Shown here: positions 1 to 9,925 of the stretch, piece after piece
How positions within the stretch are numbered: position 1 is the stretch's first letter
Layout of the letters: each line of letters opens with the position of its first letter
From: Mucilaginibacter hurinus
GTDB taxonomy: Bacteria; Bacteroidota; Bacteroidia; Sphingobacteriales; Sphingobacteriaceae
Assembly (NCBI RefSeq): GCF_003324525.1
Contig: NZ_QGDC01000002.1
Coordinates: 310,001-374,000 of the forward strand
Direction of reading: 5' to 3'
Length of the DNA: 64,000 bases
Notes under the pieces: generated by a model
What the model saw: only the letters and a program-made list of their open reading frames with translations
Databases searched by the model: none
Told to the model about the DNA's origin: nothing
Program-made: the position numbers and the translations under genes

Positions 1-1134
1 GATATAGGTAAAAATATTTTTGCGTCTGTTGCCGCAGGCGTTAAAAAGCTGCTATCGTTTTCAGATCACGGTGCCGAGTTTGTTTTTGGGGTTGTAGCTA
101 ATGAAAACGCACAGTTGGATACGGTTTTTGGGCAGCAATATAATTTCATCTTTTTTTTCAGGGTTATTCCTACCATCGTTTTTGTAGCGGTACTTATAAG
201 CATATTATATTACCTGGGCATTATGCAGCGCGTGGTAAAAGGTTTTGCCTGGGTGGTTTATAAACTAATGGGTGTAAGCGGCGCCGAAGCGGTATCAAAT
301 ACCGGAAGCACTTTTTTAGGCCAGGTAGAGGCGCAGATACTGATAAAGCCCTATCTTAAAAATATGACCATGAGCGAGTTGCTGGCATCAATGACAGGCA
401 GCATGGCGTGCATAGCGGGCGGAATTATGGCCACCTATATAGCATTAGGCGTACCTGCCGAATACTTGCTGGCAGCAAGCGTTATGGCTGCCCCCGGCGC
501 GCTCGTTATATCAAAAATAGTATGGCCCGAAACACAGGTATCTGAAACTAAAGGCAAAGTGGTGCTGGAGATCAAATCAAAGGATGCGAATTTAGTTGAC
601 GCTATTGCCAGGGGCGCAAGCGACGGCTTTAAAATTGGCCTGAATGTTATTGCTATGCTTATTGGCTTTATAGCGATAGTAGCGTTGCTTGATCACGTTT
701 TGGGCGAAATGGGATACTTTTTGGCTACCAAACTGAATTTTTCCCTTAGCTTTATTAACATCGATCTTAAAACATTGAGTTTAAAACAGATATTGGGAGC
801 TCTCTTCTCAATATTTGCCTGGGCTATGGGTGTGCCATCAAAAGATGTGCAGGCCGCAGGCTCACTGATGGGTACAAAGGTGGTGCTCAATGAATTTGTG
901 GCGTATCTTGATATGGTGAAAATTCAGTCGACGCTTCACCCCAAGACACTCATTATTACAAGCTTCGCCCTGTGCGGGTTTGCCAACTTCGGGTCGGTGG
1001 CCATACAGGTGGGTGGCATAGGCGAAATGGCGCCCGAGCGGCGATCAGATCTTGCCAAATTAGGCATTAAAGCTTTAATTTGTGGCACCCTTGCCTCCTA
1101 TATGTCGGCTACTATAGCAGGTATATTGATGTAA
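1..1134 (+). CDS. CNT-family nucleoside transporter (5' end outside window)
   Basis: Inner-membrane concentrative nucleoside transporter (NupC type), importing nucleosides with H+ or Na+. The frame is open from base 1, so the start codon lies before the window and 377 residues are visible. The segment GQVEAQILIKPYL corresponds to the family's GQxEAP nucleoside-binding region, and NEFVAYLDM is the conserved NEFVAY motif near the C-terminus. The rest is a string of hydrophobic helices with re-entrant, glycine-rich stretches. The GQxEAP motif reads GQVEAQ, so the usual proline is glutamine. The gene ends 11 nt before the DUF3667 gene and probably shares its transcript. Family assignment is firm; substrate preference cannot be read from the sequence. 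Confidence 0.88.
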   Translation, partial: DIGKNIFASVAAGVKKLLSFSDHGAEFVFGVVANENAQLDTVFGQQYNFIFFFRVIPTIVFVAVLISILYYLGIMQRVVKGFAWVVYKLMGVSGAEAVSNTGSTFLGQVEAQILIKPYLKNMTMSELLASMTGSMACIAGGIMATYIALGVPAEYLLAASVMAAPGALVISKIVWPETQVSETKGKVVLEIKSKDANLVDAIARGASDGFKIGLNVIAMLIGFIAIVALLDHVLGEMGYFLATKLNFSLSFINIDLKTLSLKQILGALFSIFAWAMGVPSKDVQAAGSLMGTKVVLNEFVAYLDMVKIQSTLHPKTLIITSFALCGFANFGSVAIQVGGIGEMAPERRSDLAKLGIKALICGTLASYMSATIAGILM

Positions 1135-1145
1135 CTGAATGTTAG

Positions 1146-2237
1146 ATGAAAAAGCGTTACCGTGAAGAAGACGATTGTCTGAACTGTGGCACCCGGTTAG
1201 AGGGCAAGTATTGCCACAGCTGCGGGCAGGAAAACCTGCACCTAAAAGAGCATTTCGGGCATGTGCTAACGCACGCCGTTTTAGATTATTTTCATTTCGA
1301 TCACCAGTTTATACATACGCTGAAACCGTTACTGTTTGAACCCGGCAGGCTAACCAGCGAATATGTGGCCGGCCGCAGGGCACGCTTTCTGCACCCTGTT
1401 AGGATGTATATATTTATCAGCATCGTATATTTTTTACTGGCTTTTAGTAATAATAACCATGTTGTGAAAGTTAACCGTGAAGGCCATCAAATTACTACAG
1501 GGCAAACCAATGTAGCTGACAACACGATTGAATATACAGAAGACAATACCTCTTACACCGTTTACCTGACCGACGAAGAAAAGCAAAAAATCAAGAAGGC
1601 CATTAAATCGACCTTTAAGCCGTCAAAAGATTCGTCAAATATTGGAGAAATATCAGATAACCAGTTTGAAGATGCCTTTTTAAGCATATTTACCGACCGT
1701 GCTGATCAGATAGATTACGACAATTACCAGGAATACTTGCGTGATCAAAGCAAGTTACCTAAAAGCCAGCAAGACGGATTTTGGAATAGATATATTATTA
1801 AAAAGTACATTACCTGGCAAAATGACGGCGTAAACAGCCAAAAGCTTTTCACCGAAGGGGTGAAACATAATGTGCCTAAAATGATGTTTTTATTACTGCC
1901 GCTTTTCGCCCTAATATTGAAGTTTGCTTTTTGGAGAAACAGGAAGTACTACGTCGAACACCTCATCTTTTCGTTTCATTTTCATTGCTTTATATTCCTG
2001 CTGTTCATCTGTGTCATCTTATTAAAAATGGTTTTGCCGGTGAGCTGGACGTTAGGAATTGAGTTGATTGAACTGATTATTATAACGTGGTATATCTACC
2101 GCGCTTTCCGCACCTTTTACCAGCGCAGCAGGTTCCGGGTAATTAGTAAAATGATCGGGGTGTCGCTGATGTACCTTGTAGTGTTTTGCCTGTCAATAAC
2201 GCTGGTAGCGGTGCTTACCGCGTTAACTTCGGTATAA
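1146..2237 (+). CDS. DUF3667 zinc-ribbon membrane protein
   Basis: Function unknown. The 363-residue protein starts with a zinc ribbon (C11-x2-C14 ... C23-x2-C26), followed by the conserved family stretch rich in H, F and G with LLFEPGRLTSEYVAGRRARF, then one membrane segment near residue 95, a charged loop of about 140 residues, and three or four membrane segments at the C-terminus. This is the DUF3667 architecture common in Bacteroidota. It lies 11 nt after the nucleoside transporter, suggesting co-transcription. A strong terminator follows directly. Confidence 0.85.
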   Translation: MKKRYREEDDCLNCGTRLEGKYCHSCGQENLHLKEHFGHVLTHAVLDYFHFDHQFIHTLKPLLFEPGRLTSEYVAGRRARFLHPVRMYIFISIVYFLLAFSNNNHVVKVNREGHQITTGQTNVADNTIEYTEDNTSYTVYLTDEEKQKIKKAIKSTFKPSKDSSNIGEISDNQFEDAFLSIFTDRADQIDYDNYQEYLRDQSKLPKSQQDGFWNRYIIKKYITWQNDGVNSQKLFTEGVKHNVPKMMFLLLPLFALILKFAFWRNRKYYVEHLIFSFHFHCFIFLLFICVILLKMVLPVSWTLGIELIELIIITWYIYRAFRTFYQRSRFRVISKMIGVSLMYLVVFCLSITLVAVLTALTSV

Positions 2238-2240
2238 AAT

Positions 2241-2274
2241 AAAAAGGGCCGCGCTTTCAAGCGCGGCCCTTTTT
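2241..2274. terminator. Bidirectional intrinsic terminator
   Basis: Perfect 15-bp inverted repeat (AAAAAGGGCCGCGCT / AGCGCGGCCCTTTTT) with a 4-nt loop. The A-run on one side and T-run on the other let it work for both the DUF3667 gene (+) and the convergent barrel gene (-). Confidence 0.92.
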
Positions 2275-2287
2275 ATTTGGATCTGAA

Positions 2288-2890
2288 TTAGTTAAAACGG
2301 TAACCTAAAGAAAGGTTAAACAAATTAATACGCGTTCTTGAACTATTTTTGTTATAAGCATGTTTGGTTAAACCCGCTTCGTAACGTAGGTCAACTGATA
2401 ACCTTCTTACGTCAAGTCCGGCACCTACTGTCCAGGCGAAGGCCTGCTTTTTTATATCGGATAGCGTAACTGCGTCAACAAACGCACCACCTAGGTTCTG
2501 ATCATCATTAATAACGAAAGAGACAAGCGGTCCGGTATAGAAACGTCCCCCCAGGCCTAATGCACCTACTTTAGCACCAAACAAAACAGGTACATCAATG
2601 CTGGTAAAATTCACACGGTTTACGTTATCGTTCTCTTTTATTTGAACATTTTTTCCTGTTAAATAAAGTTCAGGCTGTATCATGATGCCCAATGCGCTAA
2701 ACCTTCCCCAAAAGCCGCCAAGATAACCCGCGCGGTTTTTGGCATCAAACGAAGGGTTAGACAGGCTGAAGCTTGACATATTGACACCGGCCTTAACCCC
2801 AAACTGGACCTTTGGCAACAGCGGCACTTGCGCGGACGCGTAGTACGACGTACACAAACAAATAGCTAATAGTAGAGTAATCTTTTTCAT
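2288..2890 (-). CDS. Secreted outer-membrane beta-barrel (PorT-like) protein
   Basis: 200 residues with a clear signal peptide (MKKITLLLAICLCTSYYASA, cut before or after Q21). The mature part alternates hydrophobic and polar residues with many Gly and aromatic residues, for example FGVKAGVNMSSFSL at the start and LSLGYRFN at the end. This is the pattern of the small outer-membrane beta-barrel families (PorT/OmpW-like) of Bacteroidota. It probably sits in the outer membrane; cargo or role is unknown. It is transcribed alone and ends at the shared terminator. Confidence 0.78.
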   Translation of the reverse strand: MKKITLLLAICLCTSYYASAQVPLLPKVQFGVKAGVNMSSFSLSNPSFDAKNRAGYLGGFWGRFSALGIMIQPELYLTGKNVQIKENDNVNRVNFTSIDVPVLFGAKVGALGLGGRFYTGPLVSFVINDDQNLGGAFVDAVTLSDIKKQAFAWTVGAGLDVRRLSVDLRYEAGLTKHAYNKNSSRTRINLFNLSLGYRFN

Positions 2891-3019
2891 GACAGTTGTT
2901 TTAGTTTTTATGCAGATGGAAATTTTTCGCTAAATAAAGGCAATTCCATGAAATAACTATGATTTTGCTAATAAAGTTTTACAGGTTCCTTTAAATAGCC
3001 CTATTGGCTAACTGATTAT

Positions 3020-3964
3020 TCAGTTTACGGACAAATTACGTAAAACAGCATGCTGCCCTTTGATTAAAGCTATATCCGCATCTATCGTACCGGCTACCCT
3101 GATATCCAGCACTTCACATGCCAATTGGTATAAGGCTCTGTGGTCCTCGCCGCTAACCAAATATACCGGGACGTTCTTAGGCACATCAGCTAACTCGGTA
3201 CCTAATAGCAAACCGCTCAGGTAAAAATAGTTTTGCTCACCGGTATGTTGTTTAAGCACCTGGTTTGTGCGCACAGTGAAAGCGGTATGTAATAAATTTT
3301 CTGCAGAACCGATTTTAACGCCGTTCATAAAACTCGTCCAGTTCATGGGTTCATCAAGTTTACTGCCACTTTTTACTGAAGCCGCTAATACGCTTTTCTC
3401 AGCAAGCAGTTCAAAAAATTCGCCCGTCATATAACTACTGATACCAGTCGCCATGCCACCGGATATACTGATATGCTTGGCATGTGTACCCGGCATTAGC
3501 AAAATATTATCGTACTCTGTATCAGGTAATAAGGCTGCGCATCCTATAGCTTTTGTTTCCTCGCCACGCATGGCATCGCTGTAAGTACAGGCACCGGAAA
3601 TGATAGTAGTGGGGTTACTCCCAATAAGCGACTCAATGAGCAAGTCTGAGCCATCCAGTTTAAAAGGCAACGGTTTATAAGGCAGATCAATCAACCCAAT
3701 ACTCGATGACGCCATACCCGACAGGGCTATCGGTATACCCTCTAAAGAGGTATCCAATTGTTTTTCGAGCACCTTTACCTGTTGTTGTATAACATTGGTG
3801 TAAAACGCCTGACGATCGGATGCGCCGTTTTGTTGCCACGATTTATATGTAGCCGCTACCCCCTGCGCTGTTCTCACTTCCGCTACAACCTGTATATCGT
3901 CCGCTCTTATTAAGCGAATCCTAAATGAGCTTGTGCCCCAATCGCAGCTTAAAAAATTATCCAT
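3020..3964 (-). CDS. dgoK: 2-dehydro-3-deoxygalactonokinase
   Basis: Phosphorylates 2-keto-3-deoxy-D-galactonate at C6 with ATP in the De Ley-Doudoroff galactonate pathway. The 314-residue protein opens with CDWGTSSFRIRLI, the phosphate-1 loop of the ASKHA kinase fold in DgoK, and carries LLPGTHAKH, typical of this family (the acceptor-substrate/phosphate-2 region). Length is normal. It is the last gene of the galactonate operon: its start overlaps the end of the transporter gene by 8 nt, so translation is probably coupled. The neighbours (dehydratase, aldolase, transporter) make the assignment safe. Confidence 0.9.
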   Translation of the reverse strand: MDNFLSCDWGTSSFRIRLIRADDIQVVAEVRTAQGVAATYKSWQQNGASDRQAFYTNVIQQQVKVLEKQLDTSLEGIPIALSGMASSSIGLIDLPYKPLPFKLDGSDLLIESLIGSNPTTIISGACTYSDAMRGEETKAIGCAALLPDTEYDNILLMPGTHAKHISISGGMATGISSYMTGEFFELLAEKSVLAASVKSGSKLDEPMNWTSFMNGVKIGSAENLLHTAFTVRTNQVLKQHTGEQNYFYLSGLLLGTELADVPKNVPVYLVSGEDHRALYQLACEVLDIRVAGTIDADIALIKGQHAVLRNLSVN

Positions 3965-5273
3965 TACCAGTGGTTAACAGTTCGTCGTGGGTTTTAACCC
4001 GTTCTACACTTCCTACCAAAAATAAGTATGAGCAAGCTCCGGCTAAACCCAGCAACGCTATGAACACAAGCGCAGGAGCAAAATTGCCGTCGCTAACCAT
4101 ATAGCCTATAACTGACGGCACTATAATGCCCGAAAGCTGCCCGATAAAATTGAACACCCCGCCGGTAACATCTATAAGGTGTCTAGGCGCCAGTGTTGAT
4201 ACAAATATCCACGTAATGGATGCAAAGCCAACCCCGAAAAAGGATATTGACATGCATAAAATAATAAGTGCAGGCGTATTTACATAGTTAGCGCCTATAA
4301 TGGCTGTGGACACCAGTAGCCCGATTATGATAGGGCGTTTACGTGCTTTAGCTACTGAAATGCCACGCTTAACCAAATAATCTGACAGGAAGCCCGAACA
4401 TAACACACCGCAAAAGGCAGCCAGGTACGGCACCGAGGCCCAATAGCCTGATTTGATAAACTCCATTCCACGGTAGTCGACCAAATATTTTGGGAACCAA
4501 GTAAGAAAAAACCATAATGCCGAATTCACCGCAAATTGCCCGATATAAATTCCCCAAAGTTTGCGGTGTGACAAAACCTCTGCTAAGTCGCTCCATTTGA
4601 ATTTTTTGGTCCCGGCTTTGGTTTCTGTTTTTTGTTCCAATATACCCCCGCCCTTGCGAATGTGCTCAAGCTCCGCTTCGTTGGCCCTTGTATGCTTTAA
4701 CGGGTCACGGTAAAAAAAATACCATACCAAGCCCCAAACTATCCCAACAAGGCCCGTCACTACAAACAAGCCCCGCCATCCTACCTGCACCTGTATACTT
4801 GAAAGTACCGGCATTAAAAAAGCCAATCCTAAAAATTGCCCGGAGGTATAGATGGCTATTGCCGACGCCCTTTCGTTATCAGGGAACCAGCTGCTCACTA
4901 CACGGTTGTTAATAGGGAATGCAGGGGCTTCAAAGGTACCTGTAGCCATACGTAAACCGAACAAGGTTGCAAATCCGCGTGCAAAACCCTGTGCAACGGT
5001 AGCCAGCGACCAGGTTATTAAGCTTACCGCGTACAGTATGCGCGGACTAAACCGCTTTACAAATATCCCTCCCGGAATTTGAAAGGCCAGGTACGTCCAA
5101 CTGAAAGCAGAAAATATAAGGCCCATTTGAACCGAGGTGAATTGAAATTCATTGCTGATATCAGACGCGGCAACGGCCAGGTTGCTCCTGTCCATGTAAT
5201 TAATAACCACGTTAACAAATACAAGAAAGAGAACCTGGTAGCGTACGCGCGTAGGTTTAAGCGGGGTTACCAT
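3957..5273 (-). CDS. MFS transporter, anion:cation symporter type (galactonate/hexuronate)
   Basis: Inner-membrane permease of 438 residues with 12 predicted membrane helices. It has the ACS-family N-terminal pattern [11 protein letters not shown] in helix 1 and the loop 2-3 motif region around [11 protein letters not shown]. This family covers GudP, GarP, ExuT and DgoT, which import sugar acids by proton symport. Being flanked by dgoD and dgoK with overlaps of 7-8 nt on both sides, it is most likely a D-galactonate importer. The exact sugar acid is inferred from context only. Confidence 0.87.
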   Translation of the reverse strand: MVTPLKPTRVRYQVLFLVFVNVVINYMDRSNLAVAASDISNEFQFTSVQMGLIFSAFSWTYLAFQIPGGIFVKRFSPRILYAVSLITWSLATVAQGFARGFATLFGLRMATGTFEAPAFPINNRVVSSWFPDNERASAIAIYTSGQFLGLAFLMPVLSSIQVQVGWRGLFVVTGLVGIVWGLVWYFFYRDPLKHTRANEAELEHIRKGGGILEQKTETKAGTKKFKWSDLAEVLSHRKLWGIYIGQFAVNSALWFFLTWFPKYLVDYRGMEFIKSGYWASVPYLAAFCGVLCSGFLSDYLVKRGISVAKARKRPIIIGLLVSTAIIGANYVNTPALIILCMSISFFGVGFASITWIFVSTLAPRHLIDVTGGVFNFIGQLSGIIVPSVIGYMVSDGNFAPALVFIALLGLAGACSYLFLVGSVERVKTHDELLTTGNG

Positions 5274-6415
5274 TCTGCCACGCTCCCGTCTTTATGCCGC
5301 CAAAGCGGGTTGCGCCAATTATGGCCGATAGCTGCCATTTTACGCACATGGTCTTCGTTAATTTCAATGCCCAAACCAGGTTTACCCGGTATATTTACGT
5401 AACCGTCTTTATATTCAAAAACGGTTTTATCAACAAGGTAGTCCAGCAGGTCGCTCCCCTGGTTGTAATGTATGCCCAGGCTTTGCTCCTGTATAAAAGC
5501 GTTGTGGCACGTTGCATCAACCTGCAGGCAGGCAGCCAGCGCTATTGGCCCCAGCGGACAATGCGGCGCTGCGACAACATCGTACGCTTCGGCCATGGAA
5601 ATGATTTTTTTGCATTCGGTAATTCCCCCCGCGTGTGATACATCCGGCTGGATGATATCCGCGTAACCATCCTGCAATAATTTTTTAAATTCCCAACGCG
5701 AAAACATACGCTCGCCGGTAGCTATCGGGATAGCTACGTGGTTAGCTATTTCGCGCAGGTCTTCATTGTTTTCGGGTAGTACAGGCTCTTCAATAAACAT
5801 CGGGCGGTATTGCTCAATCTCTTTAGCCAGTATTTTAGCCATGGGTTTATGCACACGGCCATGGAAATCAATACCGATGCCTAATTCGGGTCCACCCGCT
5901 TCCCTCACCGCCGCCACACGGGCAACGGCTGCGTCTATGTTGTCGTAGCTGTCTACATATTGCAATTCTTCGGTAGCATTCATTTTTACCGCCTGAAAGC
6001 CTTGCTCAGCCATTAGCTTGGCAGCCTCACCCACTTCTGCAGGGCGGTCGCCACCTATCCATGAGTAAACTTTCATTTTATCGCGTGCCTTACCACCCAT
6101 CAATTGGTAAACGGGCGCATTAAAAAACTTACCTTTTATATCCCACAACGCCTGGTCAATCCCGGCTATGGCGCTCATTAAAATAGCTCCGCCACGATAA
6201 AACCCCGACCGGTACATCACATTCCAATGGTCTTCAATATGCATAGGGTCTTTACCTACCAAATACTCCATCAGCTCATCAACAGCAGCTTTTACAGTGG
6301 CGGCCTTTCCTTCTATAACAGGTTCTCCCCAACCTACTATGCCTCCGTCTGTTTCAATTTTCAGAAACAGCCACCTGGGCGGCACCTGGAATAATTCGTA
6401 GCCTTTTATCTTCAT
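5267..6415 (-). CDS. dgoD: D-galactonate dehydratase
   Basis: Dehydrates D-galactonate to 2-keto-3-deoxygalactonate. The protein is 382 residues, as in E. coli DgoD, and the enolase-superfamily catalytic set falls at the same numbers: metal ligands D183, E209 and E235 (GIDFHG, FIEEP, ATGER), and acid/base residues H185 and H285 (AAPHCPLGP). The N-terminal capping domain precedes the TIM barrel. It overlaps the transporter gene by 7 nt and follows the aldolase gene by 10 nt. The residue match makes galactonate rather than another sugar acid the best substrate call. Confidence 0.95.
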   Translation of the reverse strand: MKIKGYELFQVPPRWLFLKIETDGGIVGWGEPVIEGKAATVKAAVDELMEYLVGKDPMHIEDHWNVMYRSGFYRGGAILMSAIAGIDQALWDIKGKFFNAPVYQLMGGKARDKMKVYSWIGGDRPAEVGEAAKLMAEQGFQAVKMNATEELQYVDSYDNIDAAVARVAAVREAGGPELGIGIDFHGRVHKPMAKILAKEIEQYRPMFIEEPVLPENNEDLREIANHVAIPIATGERMFSRWEFKKLLQDGYADIIQPDVSHAGGITECKKIISMAEAYDVVAAPHCPLGPIALAACLQVDATCHNAFIQEQSLGIHYNQGSDLLDYLVDKTVFEYKDGYVNIPGKPGLGIEINEDHVRKMAAIGHNWRNPLWRHKDGSVAEW

Positions 6416-6425
6416 CGTGTTTAGC

Positions 6426-7049
6426 TTAAGCTTTGATAGCCTCTACCAGCATTTTTGCATTGGCAGTAATGTCGGCTAAATATTGTTCAGTTACAGATAG
6501 TTTAGTATTCACCAACGCTGTACCCATGCCAAACCCTACAGCTCCGGCCTTTTTATACTCGGCTATATTTTGGAGCGAGATGCCTCCTGTTGGCAATAGT
6601 GGTATCTGCGGTAAAGGGCCAGTCAGATCTTTGATATACGCGGGTGAAGTTGCCGGGAATACTTTTACAATGTCTGCACCGCACTTATAAGCCCTGTAAA
6701 CTTCTGTAGCTGTATAAGCTCCAGGTATGCTTACCACACCAAGGTCTTTAGCGGCCCGTATCACCTCCTGGTCAACAACGGGCGACAGCACAAATTTAGC
6801 ACCGGCCGCTACCGCGTCGCAGGCTTCCTGTACTTCAAGTACAGTGCCCGCTCCAATTACCATTCTATCTCCCATCCTTTCGCTTACCTTTTTAATTACA
6901 GCTAATGGCGAAGCCGAGTTTAAGGTAATTTCAAGTATACGGATGCCACCGGCGTATAATGCTTCGGCTATCCTGGATACCTCATTGGGATCAGCGCCCC
7001 TGATTATAGCCACTATTTTATGCTCAAGTATTTGCTCAAGTGTAGACAT
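6426..7049 (-). CDS. 2-dehydro-3-deoxy-6-phosphogalactonate aldolase (KDPG/KDPGal class I)
   Basis: Cleaves KDPGal into pyruvate and glyceraldehyde 3-phosphate. 207 residues; the family residues are visible: IIRG with R17, ILEIT with catalytic E40, and the Schiff-base lysine K129 in [13 protein letters not shown] and KDPGal aldolases are the same family (DgoA/Eda), and I choose KDPGal because the gene lies 10 nt after the lactonase gene and 10 nt before dgoD. It could also act on KDPG or 4-hydroxy-2-oxoglutarate. Confidence 0.9.
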   Translation of the reverse strand: MSTLEQILEHKIVAIIRGADPNEVSRIAEALYAGGIRILEITLNSASPLAVIKKVSERMGDRMVIGAGTVLEVQEACDAVAAGAKFVLSPVVDQEVIRAAKDLGVVSIPGAYTATEVYRAYKCGADIVKVFPATSPAYIKDLTGPLPQIPLLPTGGISLQNIAEYKKAGAVGFGMGTALVNTKLSVTEQYLADITANAKMLVEAIKA

Positions 7050-7058
7050 GTGTAAAGC

Positions 7059-8081
7059 TTATTTAAGATCTATCTTCAGTATTTTATCATTAGCTGTTAT
7101 AAACAACGTCTTTTCATCGGATGAGAAAGCGCAATTAGAGGTGATGGCATCGTTTATAAAACGGCCCAGTACTTCCCCGTGTTTGTTAAATATCCAAAAG
7201 CCGCCCGGTCCTGACGAAAACACGTTGCCATTTTTATCTATCTTAAGGCCGTCAGGCATCCTGAAATCATTTTTAGTATACCGCGCAGCGTTAAAAAATA
7301 TCCTGCCGTTCGCCAGGTTACCATTTCTATCAACATCATATACATACCAGTATGGCTTTTTAGCATCAGAGTTGGCTATCAGCAACCGCTTTTCATCCGG
7401 GAAGAAAGCAATGCCGTTTGGCCGTGTAATGGTGTCAACCAACAGTGTAACGCTGCCATTTTTAGCTATTTTATACACACCCTGGTACGGCGCTTGTTTT
7501 GAACTATCCTTCACATTTTTTTCAAGGCCATAGGGTGGATCGGTAAAGTAGGTATCGCCATTGCTTTTAATCACAACATCATTCGGGCTGTCAAATTTTT
7601 TACCCTTATAATTAGTAGCGAGTGATGTAAAAACAGGTTTAGGAGAATTAACAGGCACATCCATAACAGCTACGCGCCGGTCGCCATGCTGACAGACAAC
7701 CAGTTTCCCTTCGGCGGTGAGTGTAAGGCCATTTGACCCCATCTCGCCGCCGCGGGGTTTATTGCCTGTGTAACCAGATGGTTCGAGATAAAGCTCTTTG
7801 CCTCTTTGAGCCGTCCATTTGTATATTTTGTTATTGGGCACGTCAGAAACAAGCAGCATTTGTTGGCTTTCAACCCAAACCGGGCCTTCTACCCATTTAA
7901 AACCATCGGCAATAACTTCAATTTTACCATTGGTGTCAATGATGGCGTCTAGCCCGGGGTGTAATCTTTCGATTTTACCGTTGATATATTTTGCTGCAGA
8001 TTGGGCAAATAATGGGCTTTGCAGCAGCGAAGCTGATGTCAGTAACGTGATACTCAATAATTTAATCTCAGTGACCGTCAA
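7059..8081 (-). CDS. Secreted SMP-30/gluconolactonase family protein
   Basis: Six-bladed beta-propeller lactonase family (SMP-30/LRE). In this operon it probably opens a sugar lactone (galactonolactone) in the periplasm before import. Typical signatures are EGPVW, SNGLTL, DSPNDVV, TDPPYGL and RPNGIAF, which contribute metal-binding Glu, Asn and Asp. The frame is open to an ATG at 8162, but I prefer the TTG at 8081: from there the protein begins with a normal signal peptide ending LFAQ, whereas the longer form adds 27 poorly conserved-looking residues and would place a LacI-type palindrome inside the gene. First gene of the galactonate operon. Confidence 0.82.
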   Translation of the reverse strand: MTVTEIKLLSITLLTSASLLQSPLFAQSAAKYINGKIERLHPGLDAIIDTNGKIEVIADGFKWVEGPVWVESQQMLLVSDVPNNKIYKWTAQRGKELYLEPSGYTGNKPRGGEMGSNGLTLTAEGKLVVCQHGDRRVAVMDVPVNSPKPVFTSLATNYKGKKFDSPNDVVIKSNGDTYFTDPPYGLEKNVKDSSKQAPYQGVYKIAKNGSVTLLVDTITRPNGIAFFPDEKRLLIANSDAKKPYWYVYDVDRNGNLANGRIFFNAARYTKNDFRMPDGLKIDKNGNVFSSGPGGFWIFNKHGEVLGRFINDAITSNCAFSSDEKTLFITANDKILKIDLK

Positions 8082-8140
8082 AGGGAATTTTTTAAAATGT
8101 ACTATCAAATTATGAAAGGTAAAAATAAAATTATAAAATA

Positions 8141-8150
8141 CAATCGATTG
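8141..8150. promoter_or_regulatory. LacI-type operator palindrome before the galactonate operon
   Basis: CAATCGATTG, a perfect 10-bp palindrome with the central CG typical of LacI/GalR-family operators. It lies 60 bp upstream of the TTG start at 8081. The same 10 bases form the core of the palindrome in the xylB-lacI intergenic region (49133-49142). No regulator gene is adjacent. Confidence 0.5.
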
Positions 8151-8221
8151 AAGAATATTCATTACTATAGCTTTCAGCTGAAATTATAATTTTATGATGT
8201 ATTTAATCACTTTAGCATAAA

Positions 8222-8707
8222 ATGATATTTGCACCATTTTTTACTATCTCTATTATCGTGCTTGCTAACGTAGTCTTCAACTATAAAAATAACAAGGTAC
8301 AACTCCACCAACGTGAGTTATTGATTGAAAGATTAAAAAACAAAATTGTCTATGACCTGCCGGGCATTAAATGTGATTTCATTTTGATTGGTCAAGGCCG
8401 TCACGATTATCGTTTTAACCAATGCGACATCTATGTAACAGATGACGCTTTAATAGTATTGGGTTACGGCTTTCTTTTAGCGAAACTTCATTGCCGGCCG
8501 TTGATATTTACCAAGAACGTAAATCATTATTCTTATGAATTTCCGGGAGCTAATGTAATAATGCCGGATAAATTTAATCCATATTCGGTTGACAGTGAAG
8601 TATATATTGAATTTGGGCAAGCCGGGTTCACTTCAACCAATGTTACTTATAATTTGAAGGGGATTCCGGAAGAGGGCCGGAAAAAAATGGAAATACTGAT
8701 ACCTTAA
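8222..8707 (+). CDS. Hypothetical membrane-anchored protein
   Basis: Not recognised. 161 residues with one N-terminal hydrophobic segment (about residues 2-19) and a soluble remainder that alternates beta-strand-like stretches with charged turns, as in a PH-like or small beta domain. No catalytic motif is apparent. The gene starts 59 nt from the upstream ATG of the divergent lactonase frame and ends 13 nt before the alpha/beta hydrolase gene, so the two probably form one unit. Confidence 0.6.
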   Translation: MIFAPFFTISIIVLANVVFNYKNNKVQLHQRELLIERLKNKIVYDLPGIKCDFILIGQGRHDYRFNQCDIYVTDDALIVLGYGFLLAKLHCRPLIFTKNVNHYSYEFPGANVIMPDKFNPYSVDSEVYIEFGQAGFTSTNVTYNLKGIPEEGRKKMEILIP

Positions 8708-8720
8708 TATTTAACCTTTT

Positions 8721-9848
8721 ATGATTCGACTTGTACTATTGATCATAATTTTTCTTATCTCGCTGCTAAACTTTTTTGACGCCCCTACCAATAAGTTATG
8801 GTTGCTGGCCGTGCTTGTTAACTGCTACCCTGTTATTTTCGCTGTAGTAACAGCGCTGATAACTTCAGGCGCATTTATAAAGCAACGCTTTAAATGGGCG
8901 GGCAATATTTTAGGTATTATAACAATCGCAATTTTCCTGTCGCCGGTATTAAGGGCTTATGATATAGCGAAGACAACGCGAGCGGAAATGGTAACTGCGC
9001 TGGGGGAAACAGCGGTTTTTCCTGTAGAAAACAGACCTTTTATGTTCAGCAAATTATTTAAGGTAAATAACGTAAAGATCAATCCCGAGACACTTACTTA
9101 TACTACTTATCCTGGCTTTGAGCTAAAACTGGATTATTATGCTTCGGAATTATCCGGCAGCAGACCCTGTGTAGTTGTAGTACACGGCGGCTCGTGGAGC
9201 AGCGGCGACAGTAAACAACTACCTGAGCTAAACAGTTACCTGGCACACGTTGGCTATAATGTGGCAGCGATAAATTATCGCCTTGCGCCAGTTTACCAGA
9301 ATCCTGCCCCGGTACAGGATGTAAAAGCCGCCATAAATTACCTGAATAAAAATGCCGTAAAGCTAAATATTGATACGGGAAAATTTGTACTGCTTGGCCG
9401 CTCCGCAGGCGCACAGGTAGCACTGCTGGCGGCCTATACATTGAATAAGCCTGCTATAAAAGGCGTAGTAGATTTTTATGGTCCTGCGGACATGGTTTGG
9501 GGATATTCGTTACCGGCAAATCCCTGGGTAATGGATTCACGCGGTGTAATGGCAAAGTACCTGGGTGGCACCTTTGAAAAAGTGCCACAAAATTACACAG
9601 CCAGTTCCCCAATTGAGTTTGTAACGCCTCAAGCGCCGCCTACGTTGATTATACATGGCAAAAAAGACGTGCTGGTTGCCTACGGCCATAGCGAAAGATT
9701 GAGTGCTAAACTGCGACAAAACGGTGTAAAACATTACTGGCTGAAAATTCCGTGGGCTACCCATGGCTTCGACTTTAACCTGAATAGCCCCGGCGGCCAA
9801 CTATCTACTTACGCCACAGAGGCTTTCATAAATACAGTTACAAAATAG
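8721..9848 (+). CDS. Membrane-anchored alpha/beta hydrolase (HSL/BD-FAE-like esterase)
   Basis: 375 residues. The first 80 or so hold three hydrophobic helices. The catalytic domain follows with the oxyanion motif HGGSW (H155-W159), nucleophile S228 in GRSAG, acid D316 in GKKDVLVA and base H348 in ATHGFD. HGG plus GxSAG is typical of the hormone-sensitive-lipase and carbohydrate-esterase-like groups. The active domain should face the periplasm or cytoplasmic membrane surface; substrate unknown. Probably co-transcribed with the preceding hypothetical gene. Confidence 0.82.
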   Translation: MIRLVLLIIIFLISLLNFFDAPTNKLWLLAVLVNCYPVIFAVVTALITSGAFIKQRFKWAGNILGIITIAIFLSPVLRAYDIAKTTRAEMVTALGETAVFPVENRPFMFSKLFKVNNVKINPETLTYTTYPGFELKLDYYASELSGSRPCVVVVHGGSWSSGDSKQLPELNSYLAHVGYNVAAINYRLAPVYQNPAPVQDVKAAINYLNKNAVKLNIDTGKFVLLGRSAGAQVALLAAYTLNKPAIKGVVDFYGPADMVWGYSLPANPWVMDSRGVMAKYLGGTFEKVPQNYTASSPIEFVTPQAPPTLIIHGKKDVLVAYGHSERLSAKLRQNGVKHYWLKIPWATHGFDFNLNSPGGQLSTYATEAFINTVTK

Positions 9849-9925
9849 GGTAAATAGCATAGTACTATTTGGAATGGTTTTTGCAACATATGTTTTAACA
9901 TGTATTCAGCTAAACTCTTCAATTT

